NCBI RefSeq assembly: GCF_963678635.1
Contig: NC_087064.1
Location: 10,701,671-10,765,670 of the forward strand
Reading direction: 5' to 3'
Source of the DNA: Symsagittifera roscoffensis
Lineage: Eukaryota; Xenacoelomorpha; Acoela; Convolutidae
Length of the DNA: 64,000 bases
Shown here: positions 12,601 through 24,600 of the stretch, in pieces
Layout of the letters: each line of letters opens with the position of its first letter
How positions within the stretch are numbered: position 1 is the stretch's first letter
The notes under the pieces: model-generated
What the model was told of the DNA's origin: nothing
Databases searched by the model: none
Seen by the model: only the letters and a program-made list of their open reading frames with translations
Position numbers and translations under genes: made by a program

Positions 12601-15600
12601 GCGAATGTGGCCATTCCGACACCAACCGAGAGTTTCGCAATCAACAGAGAAGATATCGAAGGTACATGGAATTGTTTTCCCATTTCTTACATGAACTTAG
12701 CAATATTATGCTTAATTTTGCATCCAGAAAGCATTGATTCGGTAGATTAATCTTTTTAACCTTGCGATAACAAGGGTATGCAATTGGGTATTAGACTTTT
12801 TCCCGTAAACAGTTTTGTCCACAGGACTGATTGGACTCATAGAACTGGTGATACTTTGGCTCTAATCATTTCAAAGTTTGTACTATCTATTGCACGCTTA
12901 GCTTGGTGGTAACGAATGCCTGGGAAAAGGTCCTGGGTTCGAATCTGACCAGGACCCGTTTTTGTTTCAAACGGTAATTGTTCCGGTTCAAAAAATGTCG
13001 GCTTAGTTACCACATCTCAGAATTGTTTATTTTAGATATAAAGAATTTTAACTGCAGTTGTTTTGAGCATTTTAAAAATCCGGCCGAATCAAAATTTTTG
13101 CTTTTCACAGGTTGTAATTTAACCAGCTCGATTTGTTAAAATTTCACTTTTTTCCATTTTTTTCATCTTTTTTTTTCGGCTAAATAAATTTAGGCCTAAT
13201 TAATATCGACTTAGTGGCCTCTTTTAGCGTCCTTACGTCCGGAAACAGTTTTTGTGCGCGTGTGTGCTCTGACGGGAAAAGGGGCTTTTATGAGTTTAAA
13301 ATTTTTTGATTTTCTTTTCGGCATGAAGAGTTTATGCTCAGGTTTTTTCGGCTTGGTTACCGCTGGGTAATTATCGTTTCAAATTCAATCAACCATCCGG
13401 TGCATCTGGCGTAGAGGTAAAGCAACTGCTTGAAATGGCAAAAATTTGCTGTTCGAATTCGGTCGGGCCCTTTTTTGCTAACTTGTGCTCTATCGGATTA
13501 TCATTCCTCTGTTTATTTTTGTCCGCTTAGTTCCCGTAGCTCGATGGTTCAGCTTTATTCCAAGCTGCTGTAACCCCTATGCTTCAGACGACAAAGCACG
13601 AGAGTTCGATTTCAGTTGAGACTTGCTTTTCTTGCAAATAGAAAATTTTGGCTAATTAAAAGTGGTCACGTGTTTGGTGGCATATTTGCTATAATTACGA
13701 TCTGTAACATTGGAATTTTTATATCATCTGTTTTCCGCTTTGTATATGGCCAGTGTACGTGGTTTATTAAGCGTCCGTGGCTGAGTGGTTAGTGCGTGAG
13801 ACTCATTTTTTCTAGCAGATCGAATCCGAAACAGTAGCCGAGTTTTTACAAATTCGAGGCTCCTTTCTACTTTTTCTTTTTGCACTTTACAGAGCTGCTT
13901 TTTTGTCGTGTTATCGCTGTTTGTTGCGAAGCGAAGCTTCGCCTCTGTGTTTAATTTTCAATTGTCTTGCTTCTTGGCATATTTTCTTGAAAGGAATCTA
14001 TATTTAAGACAAAGGGATTCAAATTTTTGACAGATTTTTTACGGTTTTATTTTGTATGTGCTGTACCACAAGTGATGCGAAGCTTCGCTTCGCCTCTTCT
14101 TTTTAAAAAATTGATCATTGTTGGTATAAATCTGAACTAATTTTAAAAAGCTCAAAATTCCTGAAACTCGCCCGTTCGTTTTCAAAAAGAAAACTTAATA
14201 ACTCAACTGTTGCTGCCTCTACTAACTGCGCCGCATCCCATAAAGACGCTCACGCATCACTAGAACTGATAATTGGCTAAATTGGCTAAATGGTCAGCAG
14301 ACATCCAGCTGAGCTCATGAAGCATCAGCCAGTGAACAAGCACAAGTGTGGTTTTCGAAACGCCGACGACGCTTCAAAAACTATATACAACTATTAAAAT
14401 GTTTCAAAATTTACAGGTGCTCCAAGCTTGTCAAATCCTCACTCTATCCATGTTTTTAGGTTTGAAAAATCAACAAAAAAAAACGAATTTAATTTATTCT
14501 TCATTGTTCATATAATTAATTCACGATTTCGTGGGCAACGCGTTGCAAATCTGAATTAGAATTTAATCGAAATCTTTCGTTGGGAGATGGCTTTTAAGAA
14601 GTTGGGAGGTTGCTGCCATTTTAAGGTCATTAGAGATTGCTGTCATTTGAAGATTTCTGTTATTGGGAGATTGCTATCAAGTTGGGAGATTGCTGTCAGG
14701 ATGGAATATTGCTGTCATAATGGGAGATTGCTATTAAGAAGTTGTACACTTTCTGTTGGTAATTTTAATTATAATTTTTCAGGTCATAAGAACAGTCTGT
14801 TTCACAGTCATCTTCCACTACAATCAGCTCACAAGAAGCGAAGAAGCTCCTCGTCTGCCAAAGCTACCTCAGGGACTAGTAAAGGAGTCAATAGAATGAA
14901 GAAACGTTCATTACAGCAAGCATCTCCAAATAGTGACCTTCCGGATTCGGCACGCAGAAGTCAAGATGATGATGACTCTGTAAAGGCAGGCTGCTCAGAC
15001 TCGTTATTTTTGGTCGCTTATTATTTACAAGGTCACTTTTCCTCGAAAGTGCTGATTGTCTGAAAGGAATTTTATATTTTTTTTCTGAGCCAAAAATGCT
15101 AGCTCACTTTTTTCCGATTTGAGCAGCCTGTGTTAAGGTGTCATATGGGAGATCAAGTAGTGTGCCAGCCACATCTTCTTTGGGCGACACTCCGCGAGTA
15201 GTTCAGTTCGCAACTGAAAGTGTACTGAAACCGATATCAGAAGAGAATGTGAAGGTAACAGTTTATCAACTACCAATGGACACACCATTGTTCAACTAAT
15301 TGGATGCTACAGTGCTGATTTAAATTAACCGGACAAAACGCGCTAAACTTGAAATTTAAAACGCGTTTTTCTCAAATTGGGTTGAGTTTAGGTGAAAACT
15401 CATGAAGACAAATTTTAGCAGAATTAATATGGTGTAATTTGTTTTGCGAAATTCGGGCCCAAAATTTTACCCCAAAAATGGGTCATTTTGGCTTTTCTTA
15501 GTTAATAAAAAATTACGCCAAAAATACCCAGTCGATCACAGACATAATTATATCAAAAAGACATAGCCCTCACGTAGACCAACAAATTTTTAAAAAAATT

Positions 15601-18600
15601 TAGATTCTCCAAAAATAAACTCGCAAACCGTTTAAAAATTGTAATTAAACAAAAAGTCGGTGTTTCATATTTATATAGTTAAAACTACCTTTTTTGTCTA
15701 TCAAACAAAAATAAATTAACTTATACAATATTTTGGAGAATATATCCTTAAATGTTTGTTGCACTAAGTGAGAGGCTCACTTTGATATAATTATGTCTGT
15801 GATCGACTGGGTATTTTTGGCGTAATTTTTGATTAACTAAGAAAAGCCAAAATGACCCATTTTTGGGGTAAAATTTTGGGCCCGAATTTCGCAAAACAAA
15901 TTACACCATATTAATTCTGCTAAAATTTTAAGCAGTTTTGTTTTCATGAGTTTTCACCTAAACTCACCCAATTTGAGAAAAACGCGTTTTAAATCTCAAG
16001 TTTTGTCAGGTTAATTTAAATCAGCTTTATATACGACATTTTAAGTACGTTTGTTGGTCAAAAGTTGAGACGTACATAGATTTGCTTGTAGAAGTTTGAA
16101 TTATGCTAAAAGGTTTTTAGTCAGTGCTGAAAGTAAAAGCATAATATCAATGGATTGGGGAGACTTCTGAAAAGCGATGTAATCAAATAGACTGCTGGAC
16201 AATTTTATCAGCTGTAAATGTTTCGAAGTTCAAAAAATCCAGAATCGGTGAGCTCCATATGCAGGTATCTCGACAAGATATCCTATATATGGCACTGTTT
16301 TATAGTAATGATTTGATGATGCTCCTAAGCTTATTTGAATAATTGTTTACTGGAATTGATTTTTTTCCCGCTAAATGTGATGGGAAAAGATGTTTGGACA
16401 GCATATACGTGTGTTTTTGTTTTGACAATGGTTGTAATCCAATCATGTTTCGTTTAGTTCTCTCTCGGAAGTGACGTTGGTGTGTATGAGTCAGGCGATG
16501 ATGACCAGGCGGCGACACCTTTAAGGTCACGCAAAACGTTAGTGTATTTTTAACCTGTGTTTTTTTAAATCAAAGAGTAGATTCAGTTCAAAATGATTTC
16601 TGTTCAGTCATGTTTTGAATTAAACAATTTTGATGGTCGTCAAGAAAAATACATGAAATTTGAATGCATGTAATTAGTTAGTAATTCTATCAAGCCGTTT
16701 TATTCCGGGATTGTTATCCTATTTTACCGTATTTTTAATTGCCAAATAACAAAATGAAGGCATTTATTTAGATCGTGTCGATTTGTTGTTCACGCTCAAA
16801 ATTGGTTTTTCAATGGTTTGGCTTTTTTTAGTTCAAAGAAAAACACACATATAACGAAGGTTCAACTGGGGCGAAAAAAACTGCTTTTGAAAGGTAATGT
16901 AATATATTTCGGGTAACTGTTCTAGAAGTCGCCATCATGCCGCCATGTTACAATTGGGACTACCGGATAGGCCTCTGAGCGACAATCTTTCGAAGCGTCA
17001 GATTCCGGGTGACAAGGTGCTGCAACAGACCAATACGCCCAGTTCCGTCCCCTCAGACGTTCATCTGCAGATGAAGGATGACTTCGAACTGCCTGAAGTG
17101 GATCTGGATCGAGGAAAAAGTAGACAGCTGTCTTGTGTACAGTTTGCATAGTGATGAAAAGAAATGATTTCGCTTCTTTCTGGTTTTAGAAAATCGAAAA
17201 ATTGGCTTGTATTGAAGTTGGATAGTGAATACAAATTATTTTGTTTTCGATCCAAAAATTTGACTAGATCAATTGTCTGAGGCAGTATTGTTCATAGAGG
17301 GCATGATTTAATCTTCTTTTAAAACTCTCTTGTTAATATTTATCGAACATAGTGATTTAATGGAGGATGTTTTTATTAGGTCATCGATTGGACTATCAGA
17401 GACCTATGCATAAGTTCGCTCGTCCGTCTTCCTCGCCCTCTTTCCATGGAGTTTCTTTTGCAGAGGGGGTCGACCAAGTGCAAAGAGTGCCGTTTGATCA
17501 CACCGCACACGATGTAAGTGCTCGTTAGCTGAGTGCAAAGTTGGTACAGACTTTTTGTGAATTTTGTCTGCGATTTTTTTGTTTGAACAATTGAAAAAGA
17601 TGCTTCGTTTTTAGCAGTATTCGTGAATTTTGAAACCAATTAGCTTCACGTGCTTGTCAATCATTTATCAGATCTATTTCGTGTCTATTCATGTGAGATG
17701 GTTTTTTCTGTTCAGCGCATAAACACTTTTAGATTATTTTTGTCCGATGATGTTAAAAGTTAAAAGGATTTATCTACCTATCGGTTTTTATGCAATTGAG
17801 TTCAATGCAATGTGAAGGTCTAATCTAGGTGTTCGTGGAGTTAGACGAACTGATGATGGGCGATGACGGATTCCAGTGGAAAGAAAAGGCCCGATGGATC
17901 AAATACGAGGAGGACGTGGAGCTGGGCGGAGAGTGGGGCAAGCCACACGTGTCCACCTTATCATTTCACTCTCTGCTGGAACTGAGACGTCTGTTGGAGC
18001 ATGGAGTGGCCTTGTTTGACCTTGAGGAGAATAGTATGGATGGAATAGTGACTAGTATTTGTATGTTGCTGAAAGACAGGGGATTACTAGGAGAGAGCGA
18101 GTGTAAGAAGATGGAAAAAGTGCTGATGGGACGCCATTCGTGAGTATAGATGACTACTCTTCATCATTTTCCCCCGAATAGCGAATTTTTTCTGTAAAAT
18201 ATCGGTTGAAAATGAAGCAAGCGTTATCTTATCGGGACTTAATTTTTTTTATGTAAACAACAAACAACTGGAATCATTTCGTCATCTCGGATCAAGTCTG
18301 GTTTTTGTGAACCAATGGACTTATTTTGAGCAGCTTAATCGTGTGACAAGCAAGTGTTATTGCTCCGACTTTCGATACGAAAGTAACGGAATATTTGTGC
18401 TCGGGGTGGGTTTTTTTTTTCTTCAGACAAATTTCGACTTTTTAACTAGCCATTTTTGACGGAATTTTTTTATATCATTCAAAAGGTATTGTTGTCCTGA
18501 GCTTAAATTTGAAAAGATATTTCACCTGTAATCATTTTTCGTAAAGTTATGAGGGTTTAAAGATTGCCATTTTGACCAATTTGGGACAATTAACGCGCGA

Positions 18601-21600
18601 TATATTTCGCGCTATTAACGCGTAAACGGAGAGTTAATCCGTCTTAAAATCGTTCCAAATTGTTTGAAAGAAGCTTATTTGCCATATTTGATTTGTTACA
18701 AGGAGCTAAATCTATTTGTTTGTACTTAATATGGCGTGTGGGGGGATGATTTTCATAAAAATATTCAAATTTAAGAAAAAGTTTCATTTTATTTTATTAC
18801 TTTTAATTTTTTAATGTTATTACTTCTCCATAAAGCCTTAAAAGGCAGTCGGAACATTCAGCGCTTCGCCCCGATACGAGCAGTCTTGTTTGAATTTTAA
18901 AATAGTTAATCGAATTCAAATTTTTTGTCGGTCTCTATTACTAAATTAGCATTGCGTCTGTTACATCAGGATACGGCCTTCAGGCTGTTCCAAAAATATT
19001 GAGTACTCATATCTAACCTTGGAAAACCACTCGTTACATCATTAAAATGTGCTTGTGTGAGGTAGTTGATGGAGGCAAACGAACCGAATCCTATATTTGA
19101 GTATCCTAGACCGAAATGTCCGAAATCGTTCTCATTGATCAGACCTTGTGATGTTATACGTTTGTTTGATCGTTCCTTTTGATCTCTTACGTTGTTATTT
19201 GATCTAGTACGTTTATTTGATCGTTGCATATTTTGTTGGTACCTAATAACCATCGATAAGTCAAAGCAAGGCGAAATTTTCGAATATTTCTAAAAGGAAC
19301 TGAACTTTAAAGCCGGTTGGGCCTTGCAGTGTAGACCTTGATTTCAAAATCAAAACATTGAAAGCTCATATCTCGGGTTGGGCATACGTTTTCGTAATTT
19401 GGTTAATATTTGAAATTGAAAATTCCAAAATTAGGTAAATTAGACCGAAGTCGAAATGCGTCTAGCTCAATTTTGAAATTGTCTAGGAAAAGTTAAGCCT
19501 AATAAAAGTTATTGAAATTGATTGCTCTGCTCTGTAGAATAAATGTAGTTTTAATCAGTATTTCATATTGCTACTTGTCTCCTTTAGGAAACTGAGGTTT
19601 TTATTTGGGTCTTATTAAGTGAAATTGGGTATTGCAGAATTGGGTATTTGGGTCATAGTTAGGTAAAATAGAGCGAAGTCGAACTGTGTCTCGCTCAATT
19701 TGAAATTATCCAGGAAAAGTTTAAAGAAGTTATTGAAATTGATTGCTCTGCACGATAAACTTTGGAGAATAAATTGAGTTTTAATCAGAATTTGGTATTG
19801 CTACTTCTCCACTTTAGGAAACTTAAGTTTTTATTTAGGACTTAGGCCGCAAATATTTCAGAAAGATTTTTTTTGAATGAAAGGACTGCGCAAGGCAAGG
19901 GAGGCACAAAAGCGCAATGTAGGGCAAAGAGGGGCAGGGCAAGGCAATGAGGGCAAATATTTCAGAAAGATTTTTTTTGAATGAAAGGACTGCGCAAGGC
20001 AAGGGAGGCACAAAAGCGCAATGTAGGGCAAAGAGGGGCAGGGCAAGGCAATGAGGGCAAGTCAGGGCTGCACAAGATATGGTGGCGCAGGGCATCGCTA
20101 GGCCGGGCAGATGATCTTTCAACGATCCATATAGCCATCCATCCAGGCAGCCATCTATCTGTCCATCCTCCAATCTAGCCATCCATCTATCTGGCTTCCC
20201 ATTATTCGTGCACCCATCCAAACAACTTTCTCTCCGACTATACCATCTCTTTGACCATCTATATTTCCAGACAACCATCCATATATTAAACTATCCATGG
20301 CGCAACTACCAAGGCATCTAGCCATGTATCCATCTACCCACCCATCGCCCCTCTAACCAAACATCCATCTTTCTATTCAGCCAGCCATCCATCCATTAAT
20401 CTAATAAAGAATCAATCCATCCAATCAGCCATTCAGCCGTCCATCCTGCAATCCATCGATCGATTCGTCTAACCATCCGTCTATCCAATATTCTTTCAGC
20501 CAACTATCCATTCATCCAACCATTCGTCTTTTCAACAATCTATCATTCCACATATCCACCTACTCATCGATTCATCCATTTATCCAGTCATCCATCTAGC
20601 GACCGGTCCATCCATCCATCAACACATCCCTCCATTCGTCGAGCCATCCATCCGTATGGCAGTCTTTTATGCATGCATCCAGGCAATCGTCCAACTATCG
20701 TTTCAACCATCCAGCTAGACATCCATCCGTCGTTTCATCAAGGCATCCATCTAGCTATTCCTTCAGTCCTCCATCCATGGATCCCTCCATTCAACCAGCC
20801 ATCCATCAAACCAGACAGCCTTCCATTCGACGTCAAGTTTGTTGATGTTACAAGCATCTGAGTTTGTTTCAGGTTTGTGTTTTCATTTGAGGAACAGCTT
20901 AAACTTCTGTGAGTCCGCTAGTCGCCAGAGGCTTACAACATATGAAAGTAGCAGCATTGGATTTCTACACTTTCGGTTTTCGAAGTAAAAGTTTTCTGAC
21001 TGCTCATCAAAATCAATGGTTGCTTGTCTTGAAATTTCTATCCAGAAATAGTTAAAAAGTCAAGTTTCTTCTATCTTGTCTGGAAACAAGGAATTCACAA
21101 ATTGGATGAGAAAACTCGTGATTGATCCGTAAAAAGTGTTTATGTGGAAGACTTTTGGAGCTGTTGAAAACCGCAGAACTAATCATCAGCGTCACTTAAA
21201 AGATTTTGTCCTGGAGCTGCAGTGAAAACCATTCTTTACTTCGTGTCATCAGGTTCAGAGTCAAAATGATGGAAACATTTGCTGCTATTTGAGTTTTCTC
21301 TGGCTGACTTTATAGTATGTGATTACTGCTGCAGTTTTTTCCATCTTTTTTTGAATGGAAAGCATTGGTTGACGTGGTCGCTTATCTGCAGTAAATGCTG
21401 TAGACATAAGTGCTGTTCTCAATTTTTGTTCTAGATTTATTTGGTTTGTATCGGCTCAATGTTTATGATCATTTACAGTCACCGGACATAGAAGTTGCTA
21501 CTTTTTGATTTCAACCAGCAAATGAACTTTTTTGAAGAATTTTTGTAGTTTCATCTGAAACTATGTGAGGTAGACGGTTCAAGTTTTTACAAAAAGTAGT

Positions 21601-24600
21601 ATAAGGTTTAGATGATACGTATAGGGTTCAAATATAAGTTTTGGAAGAACTTAGCCGGGTCAAAATCTAAGAAATCTTGTTTTAAAGGCGTAGATCATAA
21701 CTAGTTTTTCAATTGTTCTTGTTGCAGAAACAAGGTAGCAAACGCTATAAGGAATATGAATTTATGGCCGCAAATGATTTCTTGAGACGCTGATTAGCTT
21801 GAATTACTGGTTATGTGGCTGAAAAATAACAGGTAACAAATGAATGACTATCTTGGACTGCCGTAACAAAACGGCTAAATTTTCACGAATTAAGTTGCAC
21901 TGATGATCGAAGTAAGTCAACGATACAACTGTTTCAGCAAAAGATTCGGAAAAATTAGTGCTCCAGTCCATAAACAGGTTTTTCTTTAGCAGTTAAGTTA
22001 GGTGTGAATTTCGTCAAATTTCCGGTAGAAGCTCCCCAAACGTTTTAATGTATGTTTCGTCAAAACAGATATCGGTTCTCGACGCCGGACCTAGTAACTT
22101 TTTCAATTCTGTTATCTGTTGTTTTTCGGCGGCAGTAAGAATAAGTCTAACTCATTAGCTTCCCAGAGAACTAATTTTAACTCAAAAACTCCTTAAAAAT
22201 GTCAATGGTTTCGACCATGTTTCCAGCAAGATCACATCTAAAACTAGCCATGATATACTGGCTCATTTATGCCCTCTAAACAAAGTTTCTCAAAATTGGG
22301 CCCGCTTAAGTCCTTTCAAAACAATTTGTACAGCAATTGTCATAACTTCATCCATTTATCTTAAATAGTGAAAGAGTAAAAAAACGTGAACAAATTCGTT
22401 CATCTGCTCGTTGCAATCAAAAAATTTAAACTTCTATGTCCCGTTACTGTAGTCCGGGACAGTTTTTGTTGCTCAGAAATCAAGAAAAACTTTATTTATT
22501 CGAAAATTTTTTGTCCTGTCAACTTTCTCGTGAAAAAAAGTCCGTTTTTTTTTCTTCAAAACTCTAGCCAAAGTTTTGTATTGGTCAAGACGGGAAGACT
22601 TTTATGTCGGTCTGTTTTGTTTTAGCAATGCAAAAAGGCATTCGTTTTGCTTGATTTTGGCTCATGGATGAGTGTTCTGATGTTGAATTGAAGCAAGCCT
22701 CAAATGAATTCTTTGGGACTCTGATTAGCTTGGATTACTATTTATGCGCTGAAAATTTGTGAACTAAAATTTTGTTCAACAGTGCCGAAAATTAAAGATA
22801 TTTGAACAGTTTGATTTCTGTTTGCGAATTGTTGGCAGTTTGTTTGAATACTGTTCTTGGGTCAGTACAACAGTGCCGAAAACCAAATCTTGTTCAATAT
22901 TGCCTAAAATTATTTCAAATACTGTTTTTACACATCCCAAATCACTGACAAATAATTATACTCAAATGGACGGAAGTTAAAAAGACAAAAATGGCCGTTT
23001 TATTGAAGCCATTTGCTAAACATTCAAAAGCTCCTCAAGCATAGCGTCATAAGTTTTTCTGAATAAACATTTGACTCAGTTTTTCTGAATAAACATTTGA
23101 CTCAGTAAAGTTTTGCTCTCGGTTTTGCTGGAAAACAAAAACAGTTGTTAGTCAAAAATGTCAAAAATTTACAAACAGAACTCAATAATTTCAAATATTA
23201 TCACTTTTCGGCACTGTTGAACACACTTTCAGTTTCGGCACTGTTGTACTTCGGCAGTTTCGGCACTGTTGAACTGTTTTGTTTTGGAGCGAAACTGAGA
23301 AGAAAATTTGACAATTTGTTGAGGCAATTGTTTCTTCAGAAAAATTTAGGACGCCGCTATTGGGGAACTTTTATTTCTTTAACAAGTAGCATCAATTAAA
23401 ATGGCCATTTTAATTTTTCAACTTCTGTCTGTTAAAATTGATTTTATTTGTCAGTGATTTGGATCGGTAAAAACAGTTCAAAAAAAATTTCGGCACTGTT
23501 GAACAGCATTTTAATTTTCGGCACTGTTTTCACTTCGGCCCTTGTTGTACTGCCCCGACCCTGAATCGCGCCGGATCCTCAAGCTTTTTTTGCAAAAAAA
23601 CTCAAGCTTTAGACACACGTCGTAGTGACTAATTTTAGCCCATAGTTTCATATTCCTTATATTGTATGCAAGGTTGTTTCCATAGCAAGAGCACCTCTAA
23701 AACTTGTTTTGATCTACTGGCTATTTTATGCCTTCAGGACAAGATTTCTCAGTTTTTAGCCCTATAAGTCCTTCAAGTAGTTTGATTTGAACCTTATACC
23801 TATCAGTTGACCCCATATATTTTTTTATACAATAAAAACTTTATTCAATAAAAATTGCAGAGAAAACGACAAAAACATGAAGAAAAAATCCGATCATTTG
23901 ATCGTTGAAATCAAAGTTGCAGTTTTTGTGTCCTATGACTGTATAATAGTTACCTTACAAATATCAAAAAAAGTGAGGCCGAGGGCAATAAGAATGACAC
24001 TTGGATTATTCTTTCCTACAATTGGCAAAAGCATGCAATTTTTGTGCTGGTATTTGTTTATGAATCGTCTTGGATTTTGTCTCTAATGTACTACTTATAG
24101 AAAAATAGCTGATGTTTGACAACTAAAAGCTGTCTGAGAAACAATTATGTTGGACAATTTTTGCAGTTTTGACAATTTTGTTTCTGATATAAATGTCCAG
24201 ATGGGACACAAACGTCCAGATAGGAGTATAGGTATATATGTGTATTTCAGACATCAAGGAGGGGGTGTGAAACGGACCTTTTCGCACGCAGGCTTCAACA
24301 CGCCGACGACGAGTAAGAAACACTCCTCATTTATCCAGATTGATCAAGGGGACAAGACTAACGGTGTGAACAATGGATCCTCTGACTACAGAAGGACCCA
24401 GTCCACACCGGTGCACGCTGCTAACGAAACGCTACAATCAGTTGAGGTGGATAATGGCAAGGTATTCCGTTAGGACCGAGTTCCTTTAAACCTTTTTGGT
24501 TCCACAAAGTTTTTTGTTCTGTGGAAACCTCTTTTAGTTTCATATTTCGAACGTCATCGGTCTCTTATACAGTCCGCTTTCAACATTTATCTGCTTTTTT

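Larger units (their letters stand above)
12662..14782 (+). other. SLC4 intron 2
   Basis: Packed with three tRNA-derived SINE heads (about 12894, 13400, 13764) and their tails, including palindromic GCGAAGCTTCGC tracts near 13930 and 14078. A short minisatellite lies at 14585-14745, directly before exon 3. Confidence 0.7.
15251..16925 (+). other. SLC4 intron 4
   Basis: Holds the foldback element (15314-16025) and the candidate exon 4b (16458-16537). The remaining stretches, about 16030-16450 and 16540-16925, show nothing recognisable. Confidence 0.6.
18140..24250 (+). other. SLC4 intron 7 (6.1 kb)
   Basis: Holds a diverged tandem pair (about 19440-19845), an identical 104-bp tandem duplication (19850-20057), a CCAT/ATCC satellite (about 20120-20835) and a foldback element (about 22860-23565). 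Repeated sequence around 21720-22340, 22690-22760 and 23590-23780 looks like copies of one older element. No protein-coding gene is recognised. Confidence 0.7.

Noticed and set aside
14587..14782. Open frame running from a 24-bp minisatellite into exon 3
   Set aside because: A good acceptor at 14782 and the phase-1 end of exon 2 place the exon start at 14783.
17120..17150. Extension of exon 5 to the TAG at 17150
   Set aside because: It would end the protein early; the donor at 17119 restores the KSHR match and phase with exon 6.
18966..19253. 95-codon - strand frame rich in Asn, Arg, Gly and Phe
   Set aside because: Partly built from a short repeat (gatcaaa..cgt); no family recognised, no splice partners.
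19835..20278. 147-codon - strand Cys/Leu/Pro-rich frame
   Set aside because: Translation of the 104-bp duplication and the ATCC satellite; low complexity.
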